Source of the DNA: Bin87 sp965222895
GTDB taxonomy: Bacteria; Chloroflexota; Dehalococcoidia; Lucifugimonadales; UBA3495
Reading direction: 5' to 3'
Length of the DNA stretch: 64,000 nucleotides
NCBI GenBank assembly: GCA_965222895.1
Contig: CBDCVB010000002.1
Coordinates: forward strand, 1,054,001-1,118,000
The position numbers were made by a program, and so were the translations under genes. The notes beneath the pieces were generated by a model. The model was not told the origin of the DNA and searched no databases. It saw only the letters and a list, made by a program, of their open reading frames with translations. Shown here piece by piece: positions 35,645-44,265 of the stretch (position 1 is its first letter; every line of letters starts with the position of its first letter).

Positions 35645-36350
35645 GGGTCAGGGAGCGGACATCCCGCACCGAGCAGGATACACTCGTTCCAGTCCCTCGG
35701 GCGAGCGAGAGTCACACATAGGAGGCGCAAAAATGTCCTCAGCCGTACCCTACCCTCCGGCAAACGCCGAATCAATCAGCAAGACAATCGAGGCCCTGGC
35801 CGCCCGCAACGTAGATGCCTTTTTGGTGGGGAGTCGGGGGGAAGCCCTGGCCAGGCTGCGGGAATTGGTGCCCGAGGGTTCGGAGGTCTTCGTTAACACC
35901 TCGGAGACGCTGGACGCCATCGGTTACACGGAGTACATGCACGGCAACGACCTCTACATTAACCTTCACGACCAGATGATGTCCCAGCCCGATCCGGCAT
36001 CCCAACGGGAGTTCCGTCGCAAAACCACCACCGCCGATTACTTCGTGGGAAGCGTTCAGGCCATTGCCGAGACGGGCGAGATTGTCATCGCCAGCGGCTC
36101 TGGAAGCCAGATTGGGGCTTACTCCTACGGCGCCCGACGCGTCATCCTCGTGGCGGGCACTCAGAAGATCTGCCCCACCCTGTCTGACGCCGAGGCCCGC
36201 ACCCGCGGCTTCACCCTGGAACGCCACGACCGCTGGCTGGAAGGCCGGGGCGTGGCTCCCACTCCCATCGGCAAATACCTCGTGATGGAACACGAGCCTG
36301 TGGCCGGTCGCATTTCCATGGTCCTAATTCCCGAGAGCATCGGCTGGTAA
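35645..36350 (+). repeat. LUD segmental duplication, copy B
   Basis: Direct repeat of 32797-33504 at 2.85 kb distance and the same orientation; it retains the intact ribosome site and ATG. Confidence 0.85.
35733..36350 (+). CDS. LUD-domain protein, copy B
   Basis: 205 residues from the ATG at 35733, preceded by AGGAGG at 7 bp. The LUD/LutC fold is shown by SISKTIEALAARNVD, EGSEVFVNTSETLDAIGYTE, FRRKTTTADYFVGSVQAIAE, GEIVIASGSGSQIGAYSYGA and VAGTQKICPTLSDA. In LutABC-type systems LutC supports L-lactate oxidation; stand-alone relatives are common and uncharacterised. It is about 91% identical to copy A and is the better candidate for a working gene. Confidence 0.85.
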   Translation: MSSAVPYPPANAESISKTIEALAARNVDAFLVGSRGEALARLRELVPEGSEVFVNTSETLDAIGYTEYMHGNDLYINLHDQMMSQPDPASQREFRRKTTTADYFVGSVQAIAETGEIVIASGSGSQIGAYSYGARRVILVAGTQKICPTLSDAEARTRGFTLERHDRWLEGRGVAPTPIGKYLVMEHEPVAGRISMVLIPESIGW

Positions 36351-36757
36351 GCCGGCTGAAGGACATCCAACCTGGAAATGTAGGGGCGCACGACTGTGCA
36401 CTGCGTATCGTTTCCCTATCGCCACCGGACGGCCAGCCGTCAAGGGATGCCCCACTACTACCCAGGAGCATCGTGCGACACAGTGCATACAGGCGGTGCC
36501 CCGGCCGCTGCCGGGCGTTGATCCCAAGGGGCGGGTGGACAGTCACTGGCGCGTTTTGCCTTCGGCGCAAGAGGAACGAGACCCATGTCCGTCAGATTGG
36601 GGGCGATCCACCAGTCTCGAGGATCACGCCACCGTGCATTCCCATACCCTGCAGGGTGATCTTGGATCCGCCACGGGTGGCTGAAGCGAGGTTCAGCCAC
36701 GTCCCGAATTCGCACACATGACGACATGGCGGCTGGCTTACCCCATGTGTTGCCGGC
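36351..36757. other. 407-bp gap with no recognised gene
   Basis: No credible ORF. A short direct repeat, GGCTTACCCCATGTGTTG and GGCTTACCCGATGTGTTG, lies at about 36734-36771 and runs into the end of the hydrolase gene. Confidence 0.5.
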
Positions 36758-37630
36758 TTACCCGATGTGTTGATAGATAAACGAAGTCATCTGCTGGAGG
36801 GCCTGCTTCGCAACCGGCAGGGAAAGATCCCGCAGCATTCCTTCGCCTTCTCCCTCGAGGATCGTCACGTCGATCTGGCCGCCGGCCTTGCGGTACTGCC
36901 GGATGAATTCGTCGAGGTCTGGCCGGGGATGCGCTTCCTCGTAGGTGCGCGCCAGGCACAGCGTGGGCGGCAGTTCGGTGCGTTCGCCACCGGCCAGGAT
37001 GCGAGCTGGCGCAGCCTCGGCCATTGCCTCCTCGGTCACCCAGTACAAATCATGCATGGGCGCCACCCGCTCGGCCATCCCAGCGGGCGGTGTGCGATCA
37101 TCCCGAAGACCCTTGGCATATTGGTAGCGTCCCAGCGGATCGATCACTGGAGAGACAAGGATTACACCACCCAGGGTGCCATCCAGTTCCGTGGCGCCGT
37201 TCGAGAAAGACAGCGACGCGTAGCGTGAATCGCGGGGCCGCATACCCTGCAACATGGCCTGGTGCGCGCCGCTGGAAGTGCCCATTGCACCAATGCTGCC
37301 CGTGCAGCCGTTCCATTTTTCGGCCTGGGCCTTGCACCACCGGATTCCGTAGTGGATGTCAGCTAGTGAGGCTGGATAGGATGCAACCGGCGGCACCCGG
37401 AAGTCCGGAGCCGCCACGATTACGCCACTCTTCGCCAACGCTTCGTTGGCCGCGTTGCCGTTCAGACGATTTCCCCTTACCCAGGCTCCGCCATGCAGCT
37501 CGACCATGATCGGAAAAGGCCAGCTGCCGCGAGGAATGAACAGTCGCGCCAGCAAGGGGGTTTCACCGTGTCGGAGATATTCCACGTCCTGAACGTCAAT
37601 TTCATAGGTGGATTGAGCGCCAATAACCAT
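36758..37630 (-). CDS. Alpha/beta hydrolase (esterase/lipase, fold-3 type)
   Basis: 290 residues, with GAGG before the ATG. The oxyanion-hole motif is MVELHGGAWVRGN (near residue 45), the nucleophile elbow is GTSSGAHQ (Ser near 118), the acid is likely Asp in VSPVIDPLGRYQ, and a C-terminal His region is less clear (EEAHPRPDLDEF). It is close to hormone-sensitive-lipase/carboxylesterase proteins acting on small esters. No signal peptide. The downstream neighbour on this strand is non-coding. Confidence 0.82.
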   Translation of the reverse strand: MVIGAQSTYEIDVQDVEYLRHGETPLLARLFIPRGSWPFPIMVELHGGAWVRGNRLNGNAANEALAKSGVIVAAPDFRVPPVASYPASLADIHYGIRWCKAQAEKWNGCTGSIGAMGTSSGAHQAMLQGMRPRDSRYASLSFSNGATELDGTLGGVILVSPVIDPLGRYQYAKGLRDDRTPPAGMAERVAPMHDLYWVTEEAMAEAAPARILAGGERTELPPTLCLARTYEEAHPRPDLDEFIRQYRKAGGQIDVTILEGEGEGMLRDLSLPVAKQALQQMTSFIYQHIG

Positions 37631-37974
37631 GTTAAACCTCGCTCATCTGATCGATTTTGGACAATTATGGGCTGAGGTTAGACTCGTGGAGCGCATTCGT
37701 CAATCGGGCACCCAGAATCGTCGTAGCGTCGTTGCGGGACAGGCGCAGCGCGACGACGCAACCGCCCGGAGGATGCCACCCAGGCAATGCGACTCGGCAC
37801 GAGGCTGGTATCGCGGCAGATTTTGGGCCCGGGGACGATCGAATACTGGGCAGCGGTTCGGAATATCAGCCCGATGAACACACTCCAAAATCCGGACAAC
37901 ACAGGCGATCCACCATAGTGATACTCGACGTGATGACTCCAAGTTTTCGATGCACCAAAAAAGGGATGTCAAAT

Positions 37975-38083
37975 ATGGCCACTGCTACAGTAGCCACTAC
38001 GCGCGAGTAAGCACGCATCAGCAGGAGGACGGTACGTTGCTGGACAGCCAGACAGCGGGTTGTGAGCAGATTGAGGGACCTTC
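37975..38083 (+). pseudogene. Serine recombinase N-terminal fragment, frameshifted
   Basis: ATGGCCACTGCTACAGTAGC starts after AGGGATG. After six or seven codons the frame must shift by two bases to read YARVSTHQQEDGTLLDSQTA then GCEQ, the start of a resolvase/large serine recombinase (YARVST, with the catalytic Ser). The rest of the gene is missing. The 762-bp gap from 37631 to 38392 holds nothing else recognisable. One open stretch near 38071-38199 reads LRKDQLVRYIPGYVGEKERA but has no clear identity. Confidence 0.7.
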
Positions 38084-38392
38084 CGGCGGCTTTGCGGAAG
38101 GACCAATTGGTGCGTTACATTCCGGGATACGTCGGCGAAAAAGAGCGAGCCCAGAAAGCGGATCGAAAATCCCGTAAAAAGGGAGGTAGCCGATTCCGGT
38201 AAACCAGCAGTGTCTGAATCAGACCGCCGAGGAGGCGAGGCGTCGCATCAATGAATTTTTATCAACGTGTCAGCGAAGGCTTAGTGGGTCAAGATTTTGT
38301 CGGCAAACGGCTACGTTTCCTGCGTTCGGAGTAAAGGTAACTGCGATGAAGGACCCGGTATTAATATCTTGCGCAGTTGATAATTTTTCGAC

Positions 38393-39553
38393 CTACCATT
38401 GCACATACATCGGCATTACGACGTGGACGTAGCTGTCGGAGTCGGCTGACCGGAATACGCCGGGGCTGGATGAATTGGTTACCTCGATGGCAACTTTACC
38501 GCGGCCCAGCACGTTTACGATGTCTTGCAGGTATCGCACGTTGAACGCGATTTTTGCGTCCTGACCTTCCATCTGCTCAATATCCAGTTCGTCCAGGTTG
38601 TCGCCAACTTCTTCGGAGCGGGCCGACACTTTGAGCCGACCGCCTTCGCTGGACTCTTCCGGTTGCATCTCCAGCCGCACAATGTTGCTGCCATCGCGGG
38701 CAAACACCGCTGCCGACTGGGTGGCCCGTTTCAGGTCGTCCAGTTCCATCACGGCGCGGGTTTCGTAGCGTTCGGGGATCAGCTGCTCGTAGTTGGGGAA
38801 AGTGCCCTGCAATAACTGGGATACCAGCTCCACATTTTCGAACTTGAACATCACCTGCCCGCCCTCCGGCGAGAGCGAAATCCGGATGGGGGCGGATTGA
38901 TCGGAAGCCAGCCGTTGCACTTCCTGCATCGTGCGAGCCGGGACGATTACCTTGACTTCCTCTTCCATTTGTTGCGAAATCTGGTTGCTGTACACCGCCA
39001 GGCGGAAACCGTCGGCAGCAGCCATCACTAAGTTGGACTTATGCAGTTTTAGTTCAACCCCTGTGAGCACCGGCCTCGATTCGTCGGATGCCGCCGAGAA
39101 TGCTACCAGCGCAATTCCGGTGCGCATTATGCTGGGGTCGATGTCGGTGGACAGACCGGAATCTACCTGAGGGACCGGCGGGAAATCCGCAGCGTCGGCG
39201 CCGTTGATGTGAGTAACCGAGCGGCCGCAGGACAGATGCAATACACTGCCGCCGGTCGCTTCCCCATCTTCATCAGAACCTTGCAAGTCCAGGTCGATGC
39301 GGTCGCTGGGCAGGGAGTTGACCAGATCAGCGAGCAGGCGGTGTGGAACCGTTATCGCCCCCTCTTCTTCAATCATCGCGCCGATCCAGGTCGTGATGGC
39401 GATTTCCAGGTTGGTTGCCGACAACATCAGCATCCCCTGGTCGGTTTTCAGCAACACGTTCTGTGTTATCGGCAAGGTGGAGCGGTTAGCGACAGCACGA
39501 CCTACCGTCGACAGACCGCGGGCCAGATTTTCCTGGAGGCAGGACAGTTTCAT
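38393..39553 (-). CDS. dnaN: DNA polymerase III beta subunit (sliding clamp)
   Basis: 386 residues beginning MKLSCLQENLARGLSTVGRAVANRSTLPI, the standard clamp N-terminus, with three clamp domains of about 125 residues. LLADLVNSLPSDRIDLDL, ISLSPEGGQVMFKFENVEL, FPNYEQLIPERYETRAVM and the C-terminal HVVMPMYVQW are all characteristic. It encircles DNA and tethers the replicative polymerase. dnaA and recF are not adjacent and no DnaA boxes were noticed nearby, so it does not mark an origin here. It is transcribed from an extended -10 promoter divergent from alaX. Confidence 0.95.
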   Translation of the reverse strand: MKLSCLQENLARGLSTVGRAVANRSTLPITQNVLLKTDQGMLMLSATNLEIAITTWIGAMIEEEGAITVPHRLLADLVNSLPSDRIDLDLQGSDEDGEATGGSVLHLSCGRSVTHINGADAADFPPVPQVDSGLSTDIDPSIMRTGIALVAFSAASDESRPVLTGVELKLHKSNLVMAAADGFRLAVYSNQISQQMEEEVKVIVPARTMQEVQRLASDQSAPIRISLSPEGGQVMFKFENVELVSQLLQGTFPNYEQLIPERYETRAVMELDDLKRATQSAAVFARDGSNIVRLEMQPEESSEGGRLKVSARSEEVGDNLDELDIEQMEGQDAKIAFNVRYLQDIVNVLGRGKVAIEVTNSSSPGVFRSADSDSYVHVVMPMYVQW

Positions 39554-39583
39554 ATTTGGCCTAATTCAGGTAGATTTTACCAG

Positions 39584-39592
39584 ATTATATCA
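39584..39592 (-). promoter_or_regulatory. Extended -10 promoter for dnaN
   Basis: The minus strand reads TGATATAAT, a perfect TGnTATAAT extended -10, about 30 bp before the dnaN ATG. No good -35 is needed or seen. Confidence 0.6.
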
Positions 39593-39617
39593 CGTAGCAG
39601 AACTCCGGCCCCGCCGT

Positions 39618-39626
39618 TGATATAAT
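39618..39626 (+). promoter_or_regulatory. Extended -10 promoter for alaX-like gene
   Basis: The plus strand also reads TGATATAAT, 26 bp from the dnaN box and pointing the other way, 75 bp before the ATG at 39702. Confidence 0.6.
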
Positions 39627-39701
39627 ATCCCCAGCAACATTGAGCGCGGCGCCGGATTGATGCGATTGCTCGCTCCCAACACCGGCAATAGTGGAGCCAA
39701 A

Positions 39702-40418
39702 ATGACCGAGCTGCTGTTCCTGAACGACGCTTACGCCAGCGAGTTCACGGCCACCGTTATCGACCTTACCGATGATGAGGGCGTGGTGCTAGACCGCACC
39801 GCGTTATACATTGGCGGGGGCGGCCAGCCCTGCGATGTTGGAACGCTGTCGGATGCCTCTGGTGCAAACTACCGAGTGGTCAAGGTCGCCCGTTCCGGCG
39901 GGTTGATTGTGCACACGCTGGAAGGCGCTGGGCGGCCAGATCCCGGTGACCAGCTGAATGGCAAGGTGGATTGGGATCGTCGCTACCTGCTGATGCGGAC
40001 TCACACGGCGTTGCACATCCTGTGCGGGGTGGTTTGGCGCGACTACGGCGCCCACGTTACCGGTGGCGATATGCGGCCCGGTGCGGCGCGCATGGATTTT
40101 GAGCTGGAAAATATGACTGCCGAGTTCGCCGGCGAGGTGGAAGCGCGCATCAATCAGGAAGTGGATCGGGAAAGGGACATTGTGGTCGATTCAATGGCTC
40201 GGGCCGACGCCGACGCCCATCCCGACCTGATCCGCACCAAAATTAACCTGCTCCCCACCAGTATCAACGAAGTTCGAACCATCGACATCTCGGGGCTGGA
40301 TTTGCAGGCTGACGGCGGAACCCACGTCCACAACACCCGCGAGGTAGGCCGCATCAAGGTGGTCGGCCACGAAAGCAAGGGTCGGATCAACAAACGCCTT
40401 CGCATCGAACTGGAATAG
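39702..40418 (+). CDS. alaX: Alanyl-tRNA editing protein (AlaX-like)
   Basis: 238 residues from the ATG at 39702, chosen because GGAG lies 6-7 bp before it; an upstream ATG at 39657 would add 15 residues. AlaX proteins hydrolyse Ser- or Gly-tRNA(Ala), like the editing domain of AlaRS. YIGGGGQPCDVGTL is the glycine-rich motif, MRTHTALHIL gives the first two zinc ligands (HxxxH), and GGTHVHNTREVG gives the later Cys/His region with His replacing Cys. The central length suggests a type II enzyme. Confidence 0.88.
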   Translation: MTELLFLNDAYASEFTATVIDLTDDEGVVLDRTALYIGGGGQPCDVGTLSDASGANYRVVKVARSGGLIVHTLEGAGRPDPGDQLNGKVDWDRRYLLMRTHTALHILCGVVWRDYGAHVTGGDMRPGAARMDFELENMTAEFAGEVEARINQEVDRERDIVVDSMARADADAHPDLIRTKINLLPTSINEVRTIDISGLDLQADGGTHVHNTREVGRIKVVGHESKGRINKRLRIELE

Positions 40419-40497
40419 GGTGCGACAGACTGTATGCTCCGCAGCATTGCATCTCCTTCTCTACACCACAGCGTCACCCCCACAGGTAAACTGACAA

Positions 40498-42513
40498 ATG
40501 TCTCGAACCGTAGTCGGCATTGATGTCGGCGGTACCTTTACTGACATTGCCGTCCTGGAAGACGGTCGCCTGAGCGTTCACAAACTGCCTTCAACGCCGG
40601 CTGACCCATCACTGGGTATAACCCGGGGCATCGAGGACACGGGCGTAAATATCCCCGATGCCGACTTCGTGCACGGCAGCACGGTGGCCACCAACGCCCT
40701 GCTGGAGGGTAAGGGCGGCCGCACCGCGCTGATTACCACGCTGGGTTTTGAGGACGTGCTCGAAATAGGCCGCCAAAACCGGGCCGACCTTTATGACCTG
40801 AACATGGAGCGCCCCACGCCGCTGGCGCCCTGGGCATTGCGCTTCGGGCTGCCGGAGCGCATCGACTATACCGGCGCCATCCTGGAAGACTTGACACCGG
40901 AATCGGTGCAGGCATTGCTGACCTTGCTTGAGCAGGCCCACGTGGACGGCGTGGCGGTGTCGTTCCTGTTTTCCTTCCTGAACCCCGTGCATGAAGAAGC
41001 ATTGGCCAACCGGCTGGCGGAGCTCCCCGGCCAACCATTCATCTCAATCTCCTCAAAAATACTGCCCGAATTTCGGGAGTATGAACGCACCAGTACGGTG
41101 GTGGTCAATTCCTACGTGGGCCCGGTCATGGCCAGATATTTGTCCCAACTGGAACGGGCGCTGGGGCGCGGCCTGCGCATCATGCAGTCTTCGGGAGGCA
41201 GCATCACGGCCAGTCTGGCTGCCGACCAGCCTGTGCGCACTATTCTGAGCGGCCCGGCGGGTGGTGTGGTGGGGGCCTTTTACACCGGTATGCAGGCCGG
41301 TTACCCCGACATCATCACCCTGGACATGGGCGGCACGTCAACCGATGTGTCGCTGTGCCCCGGACGCATCAAGGAAACGACCTCGGCCACGTTGGGCGGC
41401 TATCCGGTCAGTGTGCCCATGATCGAAATTCACACCGTGGGGGCCGGTGGGGGTTCGATTGCGCGGGTGGATTCCGGCGGCGCCCTGGTGGTTGGGCCGC
41501 AATCGGCCGGCGCTGAGCCGGGTCCGGCCTGCTACGGGCGCGGCGACCGCATCACGGTTACCGATGCCAACCTAACCTTGGGGCGGCTCCGCGCCGATGG
41601 CTTCCTGGGTGGGCGCATGACGCTGGACCGGGAACGAGCGGAGGCGCTGATGATTGACGTTGCCGCTGGCATAGGCGCATCGGTAACCGATGCCGCCCTG
41701 GGAATCATCCGCGTCGTCAATTCCAACATGGAGCGGGCCATCCGTTCAATCTCGCTGGAGCGGGGCTATGATCCGCGCGAGTTTACGCTGGTGCCCTTCG
41801 GAGGCGCCGGCCCGATGCACGCCTGCGAGCTGGCCGGTGAGCTGGGCATCCCGCGCGTGCTGGTGCCCTCGCATCCGGGCATATTGTCTGCCCTCGGCGT
41901 CGCCATCGCCGATGTGGTCAAGGATTACTCCCGGACCGTGATGCTGCGCGGCGGCGACCTGGATAAAATCCGGCTTGAGGAAGAATTCCACGGCATGGAA
42001 CAACAGGCTCGGGCTGAACTGATGGACGAAGCCCTGCCGGTTGATTCGATGACCGCCCGGCGCTTCATCGACGTGCGTTACGTCGGGCAGTCGTTTGAGT
42101 TAACGGTGGATTGCCCATCGTTGTCCGGTCGCGGCGACCTGGGCCGCAGTATCTCCCGTGAGTTCTACGCCGCCCATTTGCAGAGGTTTGGCTACGCCGA
42201 CCGTGCGTTGCCGATTGAGGTAGTTAACCTGCGCCTGAAACTGGAGTTGCCGGTGGATAAACCACAGCTGGAACCGTCTCCGTCTGCCGGCGCCGACGCC
42301 GCCCACGCCGCTATCGGCGCGACTGAGGTGGTATTCGCCGACGGCCCGATGGTTACCACACTGTACGACCGCGGCAGTCTCCAAACCGGAAACGAAATCG
42401 CGGGCCCCGCGCTGTTGCTGCAACTGGACACGACCATCGTCGTCCCACCGGGTTGGCAGGGGTACGTGGATGCTTTCGGCAATCTGCTGCTGGAAGCTGC
42501 CGAACCGCATTAG
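40498..42513 (+). CDS. hyuA: Hydantoinase/oxoprolinase family, subunit A
   Basis: 671 residues. The ATP-binding actin-like motifs VGIDVGGTFTDIAVL (1-20) and ITLDMGGTSTDVSLCPG (about 280) are clear, as are FVHGSTVATNALLEGKGG, GAGGGSIARVDSGGALVVGP, PFGGAGPMHACELA and RVLVPSHPGILSALG. With HyuB it forms ATP-dependent N-methylhydantoinase, 5-oxoprolinase or acetone carboxylase-like enzymes that open cyclic amides. Its usual partner, hyuB, lies 4.2 kb downstream instead of adjacent. The PIG-L gene follows by 12 bp. Confidence 0.92.
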   Translation: MSRTVVGIDVGGTFTDIAVLEDGRLSVHKLPSTPADPSLGITRGIEDTGVNIPDADFVHGSTVATNALLEGKGGRTALITTLGFEDVLEIGRQNRADLYDLNMERPTPLAPWALRFGLPERIDYTGAILEDLTPESVQALLTLLEQAHVDGVAVSFLFSFLNPVHEEALANRLAELPGQPFISISSKILPEFREYERTSTVVVNSYVGPVMARYLSQLERALGRGLRIMQSSGGSITASLAADQPVRTILSGPAGGVVGAFYTGMQAGYPDIITLDMGGTSTDVSLCPGRIKETTSATLGGYPVSVPMIEIHTVGAGGGSIARVDSGGALVVGPQSAGAEPGPACYGRGDRITVTDANLTLGRLRADGFLGGRMTLDRERAEALMIDVAAGIGASVTDAALGIIRVVNSNMERAIRSISLERGYDPREFTLVPFGGAGPMHACELAGELGIPRVLVPSHPGILSALGVAIADVVKDYSRTVMLRGGDLDKIRLEEEFHGMEQQARAELMDEALPVDSMTARRFIDVRYVGQSFELTVDCPSLSGRGDLGRSISREFYAAHLQRFGYADRALPIEVVNLRLKLELPVDKPQLEPSPSAGADAAHAAIGATEVVFADGPMVTTLYDRGSLQTGNEIAGPALLLQLDTTIVVPPGWQGYVDAFGNLLLEAAEPH

Positions 42514-42525
42514 GCTGGATACTTG

Positions 42526-43347
42526 ATGAGCACACTTGCCGCGCCCGATATTTCCCGCCTGTCCGTCCTGGCGTGCTTTGCCCACCCGGACGATGAAGGG
42601 TTTGCGTCCGGGGGCCTGCTGGCGAAACTGGCCGCTGGCGGCGCCCGCATCACGCTGGTTTGCGCCACCAACGGCGATGTTGGCGAAATCAGCGATCCGG
42701 CGCTGGCCACCCCCGAAAATTTGTGGCAGGTGCGTAAGCAGGAACTGCGGGATGCAATGGATATTACCGGCATCGCCGACGTGCGTTTCCTGGACTACCG
42801 CGACAGCGGCATGGACGGCACCGACGACAACCGGCACCCGCGGGCTTATTGCAACTCAGACACCGCCAGCGTGCTGGGGACACTGGACAGCATCCTGCGC
42901 GAAACCAATCCCCACGTGGTACTGACTCACGACCCAACCGGCGGCTATGGGCACCCCGACCACAAAACGATGTCTGCCCACGCCACTGCTGCGGTGGCCC
43001 GCGCTTCCGATCCCAACGGCGCCACACCGTTGCTGTACTACGTCTGTTTTCCCCGCGACGTTTTCCGGCGCTGGTGGCAGGAGATGGCCGACCGCGACAT
43101 AACACCGCCGTTTGCCGCCGAATCCATCGACGAGCTGGGCACGCCCGACGACGATGTTACCACCACCGTTGACGTGTTGCCGTGGGTCAAAGTCAAGCTG
43201 GACTCACTGGCCTGCCACCGCACCCAGCTGCACGACTCAGGGCCATTCTCGCAGCTGCCCGGGGACGTGGTGGATATGTTAATGGGCACGGAGTTCTACC
43301 AGCTGGTTTCATCGACGGGCGCAGTGGACTTGCTGGCTGGGTTGTGA
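42526..43347 (+). CDS. PIG-L family deacetylase
   Basis: 273 residues starting at the ATG at 42526 (a TTG just before it is an alternative). The metal-binding motif AHPDDEGFASGG (about 19-30) and the distal THDPTGGYGHPDHKTM (about 142) are diagnostic for the PIG-L/LmbE deacetylases. They remove N-acetyl groups from GlcNAc conjugates; the second motif resembles the mycothiol enzymes MshB and Mca. It is coupled to hyuA (12-bp gap). Substrate unknown. Confidence 0.9.
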   Translation: MSTLAAPDISRLSVLACFAHPDDEGFASGGLLAKLAAGGARITLVCATNGDVGEISDPALATPENLWQVRKQELRDAMDITGIADVRFLDYRDSGMDGTDDNRHPRAYCNSDTASVLGTLDSILRETNPHVVLTHDPTGGYGHPDHKTMSAHATAAVARASDPNGATPLLYYVCFPRDVFRRWWQEMADRDITPPFAAESIDELGTPDDDVTTTVDVLPWVKVKLDSLACHRTQLHDSGPFSQLPGDVVDMLMGTEFYQLVSSTGAVDLLAGL

Positions 43348-43403
43348 TTGGTTTCTGCTAAAATTGACCCTGTACTAATCATTAGAAAATCAGAGTTGAG
43401 TAA

Positions 43404-44243
43404 ATGTTCACGTATGTTTTCAGTGGGGTAGTTATACCGGAACGGGCAAACGTTCATATTATTATATCACCTCAAGCCCCTGTGAAACTCAGATTGCATC
43501 TACCCAAGGGTGATGAGATGCGATTTGATGTTTCCATCTCAATAAGCGATTCCCAAATTGCAGTAGTCGTGAAAAGCGGAGAAAGAATCGACGATTTGAA
43601 GATAGTGCGGAATCACATAGAGTATTTCGTGCGAAGCATAGTTGACGCATTCGGATATACAGATGGCAGGGGGTATGACGTAGAGATAACATCAGTAGTT
43701 GGACAAGAAGATGGTCAGCCGTGGGCGTCGTTTCCAGTTTGGGCGGTATTTGGCGTAGAGGTATCGGCACTGCAACAAACCAAGTCTGAACGGCCCATCT
43801 CATTTGATGAGGTTGTCCCCTTGCTATTAGAATTGCCACAGCAAAACGATAGCGATCCTATTATAGCTAAACTTGCACCCCAGCAACTCCGCCGTTGCTT
43901 GGGAGATTTAAGAGAGGCTATCCGTTCTCCCCACGATACGGGTTTTTTCTGTTTCCGAGCGATTGAGTGCATCAGACAATGTTTTGTTCTTCTTGAAGAC
44001 GGGGATGATCACAAGATTTCTTGGGAGCGCATGGGAAAAGATCTGCGTATAAGCGAATCTTGGACTAAAGATCTAGCACCAGTTAGCGTATTACAACGCC
44101 ACGGAATGGGACACTATATGTCAGAGAAAGACCGTGTCCAGGCAATGCAACGCACATGGCGTGTTGTTGACCGGTTTATCATATACGCTAAAAACGGGTT
44201 TGAGCCATTATCGCAAGAGTGCGAGTTGCTGGAATCGAACTAA
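43404..44243 (+). CDS. Putative HEPN-domain protein of a defence-like island
   Basis: 279 residues, not recognised as a named family. The base composition is visibly lower in GC than neighbouring genes. The N-terminal half (1-120) appears beta-rich (FDVSISISDSQIAVVVKSGE). The C-terminal half is helical: LRRCLGDLREAIRSPHDTG, CFRAIECIRQCFVLLEDG, then VLQRHGMGHYMSEKDR and a last helix TWRVVDRFIIYAKNG. RHGMGH (232-237) fits the HEPN ribonuclease motif R-x4-H, and the preceding RAIE helix is also HEPN-like. HEPN proteins are often RNases in toxin-antitoxin and anti-phage systems. It ends 22 bp before a methyltransferase-nuclease fusion. The domain call is by eye only. Confidence 0.55.
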   Translation: MFTYVFSGVVIPERANVHIIISPQAPVKLRLHLPKGDEMRFDVSISISDSQIAVVVKSGERIDDLKIVRNHIEYFVRSIVDAFGYTDGRGYDVEITSVVGQEDGQPWASFPVWAVFGVEVSALQQTKSERPISFDEVVPLLLELPQQNDSDPIIAKLAPQQLRRCLGDLREAIRSPHDTGFFCFRAIECIRQCFVLLEDGDDHKISWERMGKDLRISESWTKDLAPVSVLQRHGMGHYMSEKDRVQAMQRTWRVVDRFIIYAKNGFEPLSQECELLESN

Positions 44244-44265
44244 GCCTTGCCCCGGAGCTCCCGCC

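Noticed and set aside
38071..38199. Short frame LRKDQLVRYIPGYVGEKERA after the recombinase scrap
   Set aside because: It looks coding, but there is no start signal, identity or conserved context, so it was not called as a gene.
37631..39660. Possible replication origin near dnaN
   Set aside because: No cluster of DnaA boxes (TTATCCACA-like), and no dnaA or recF beside dnaN.
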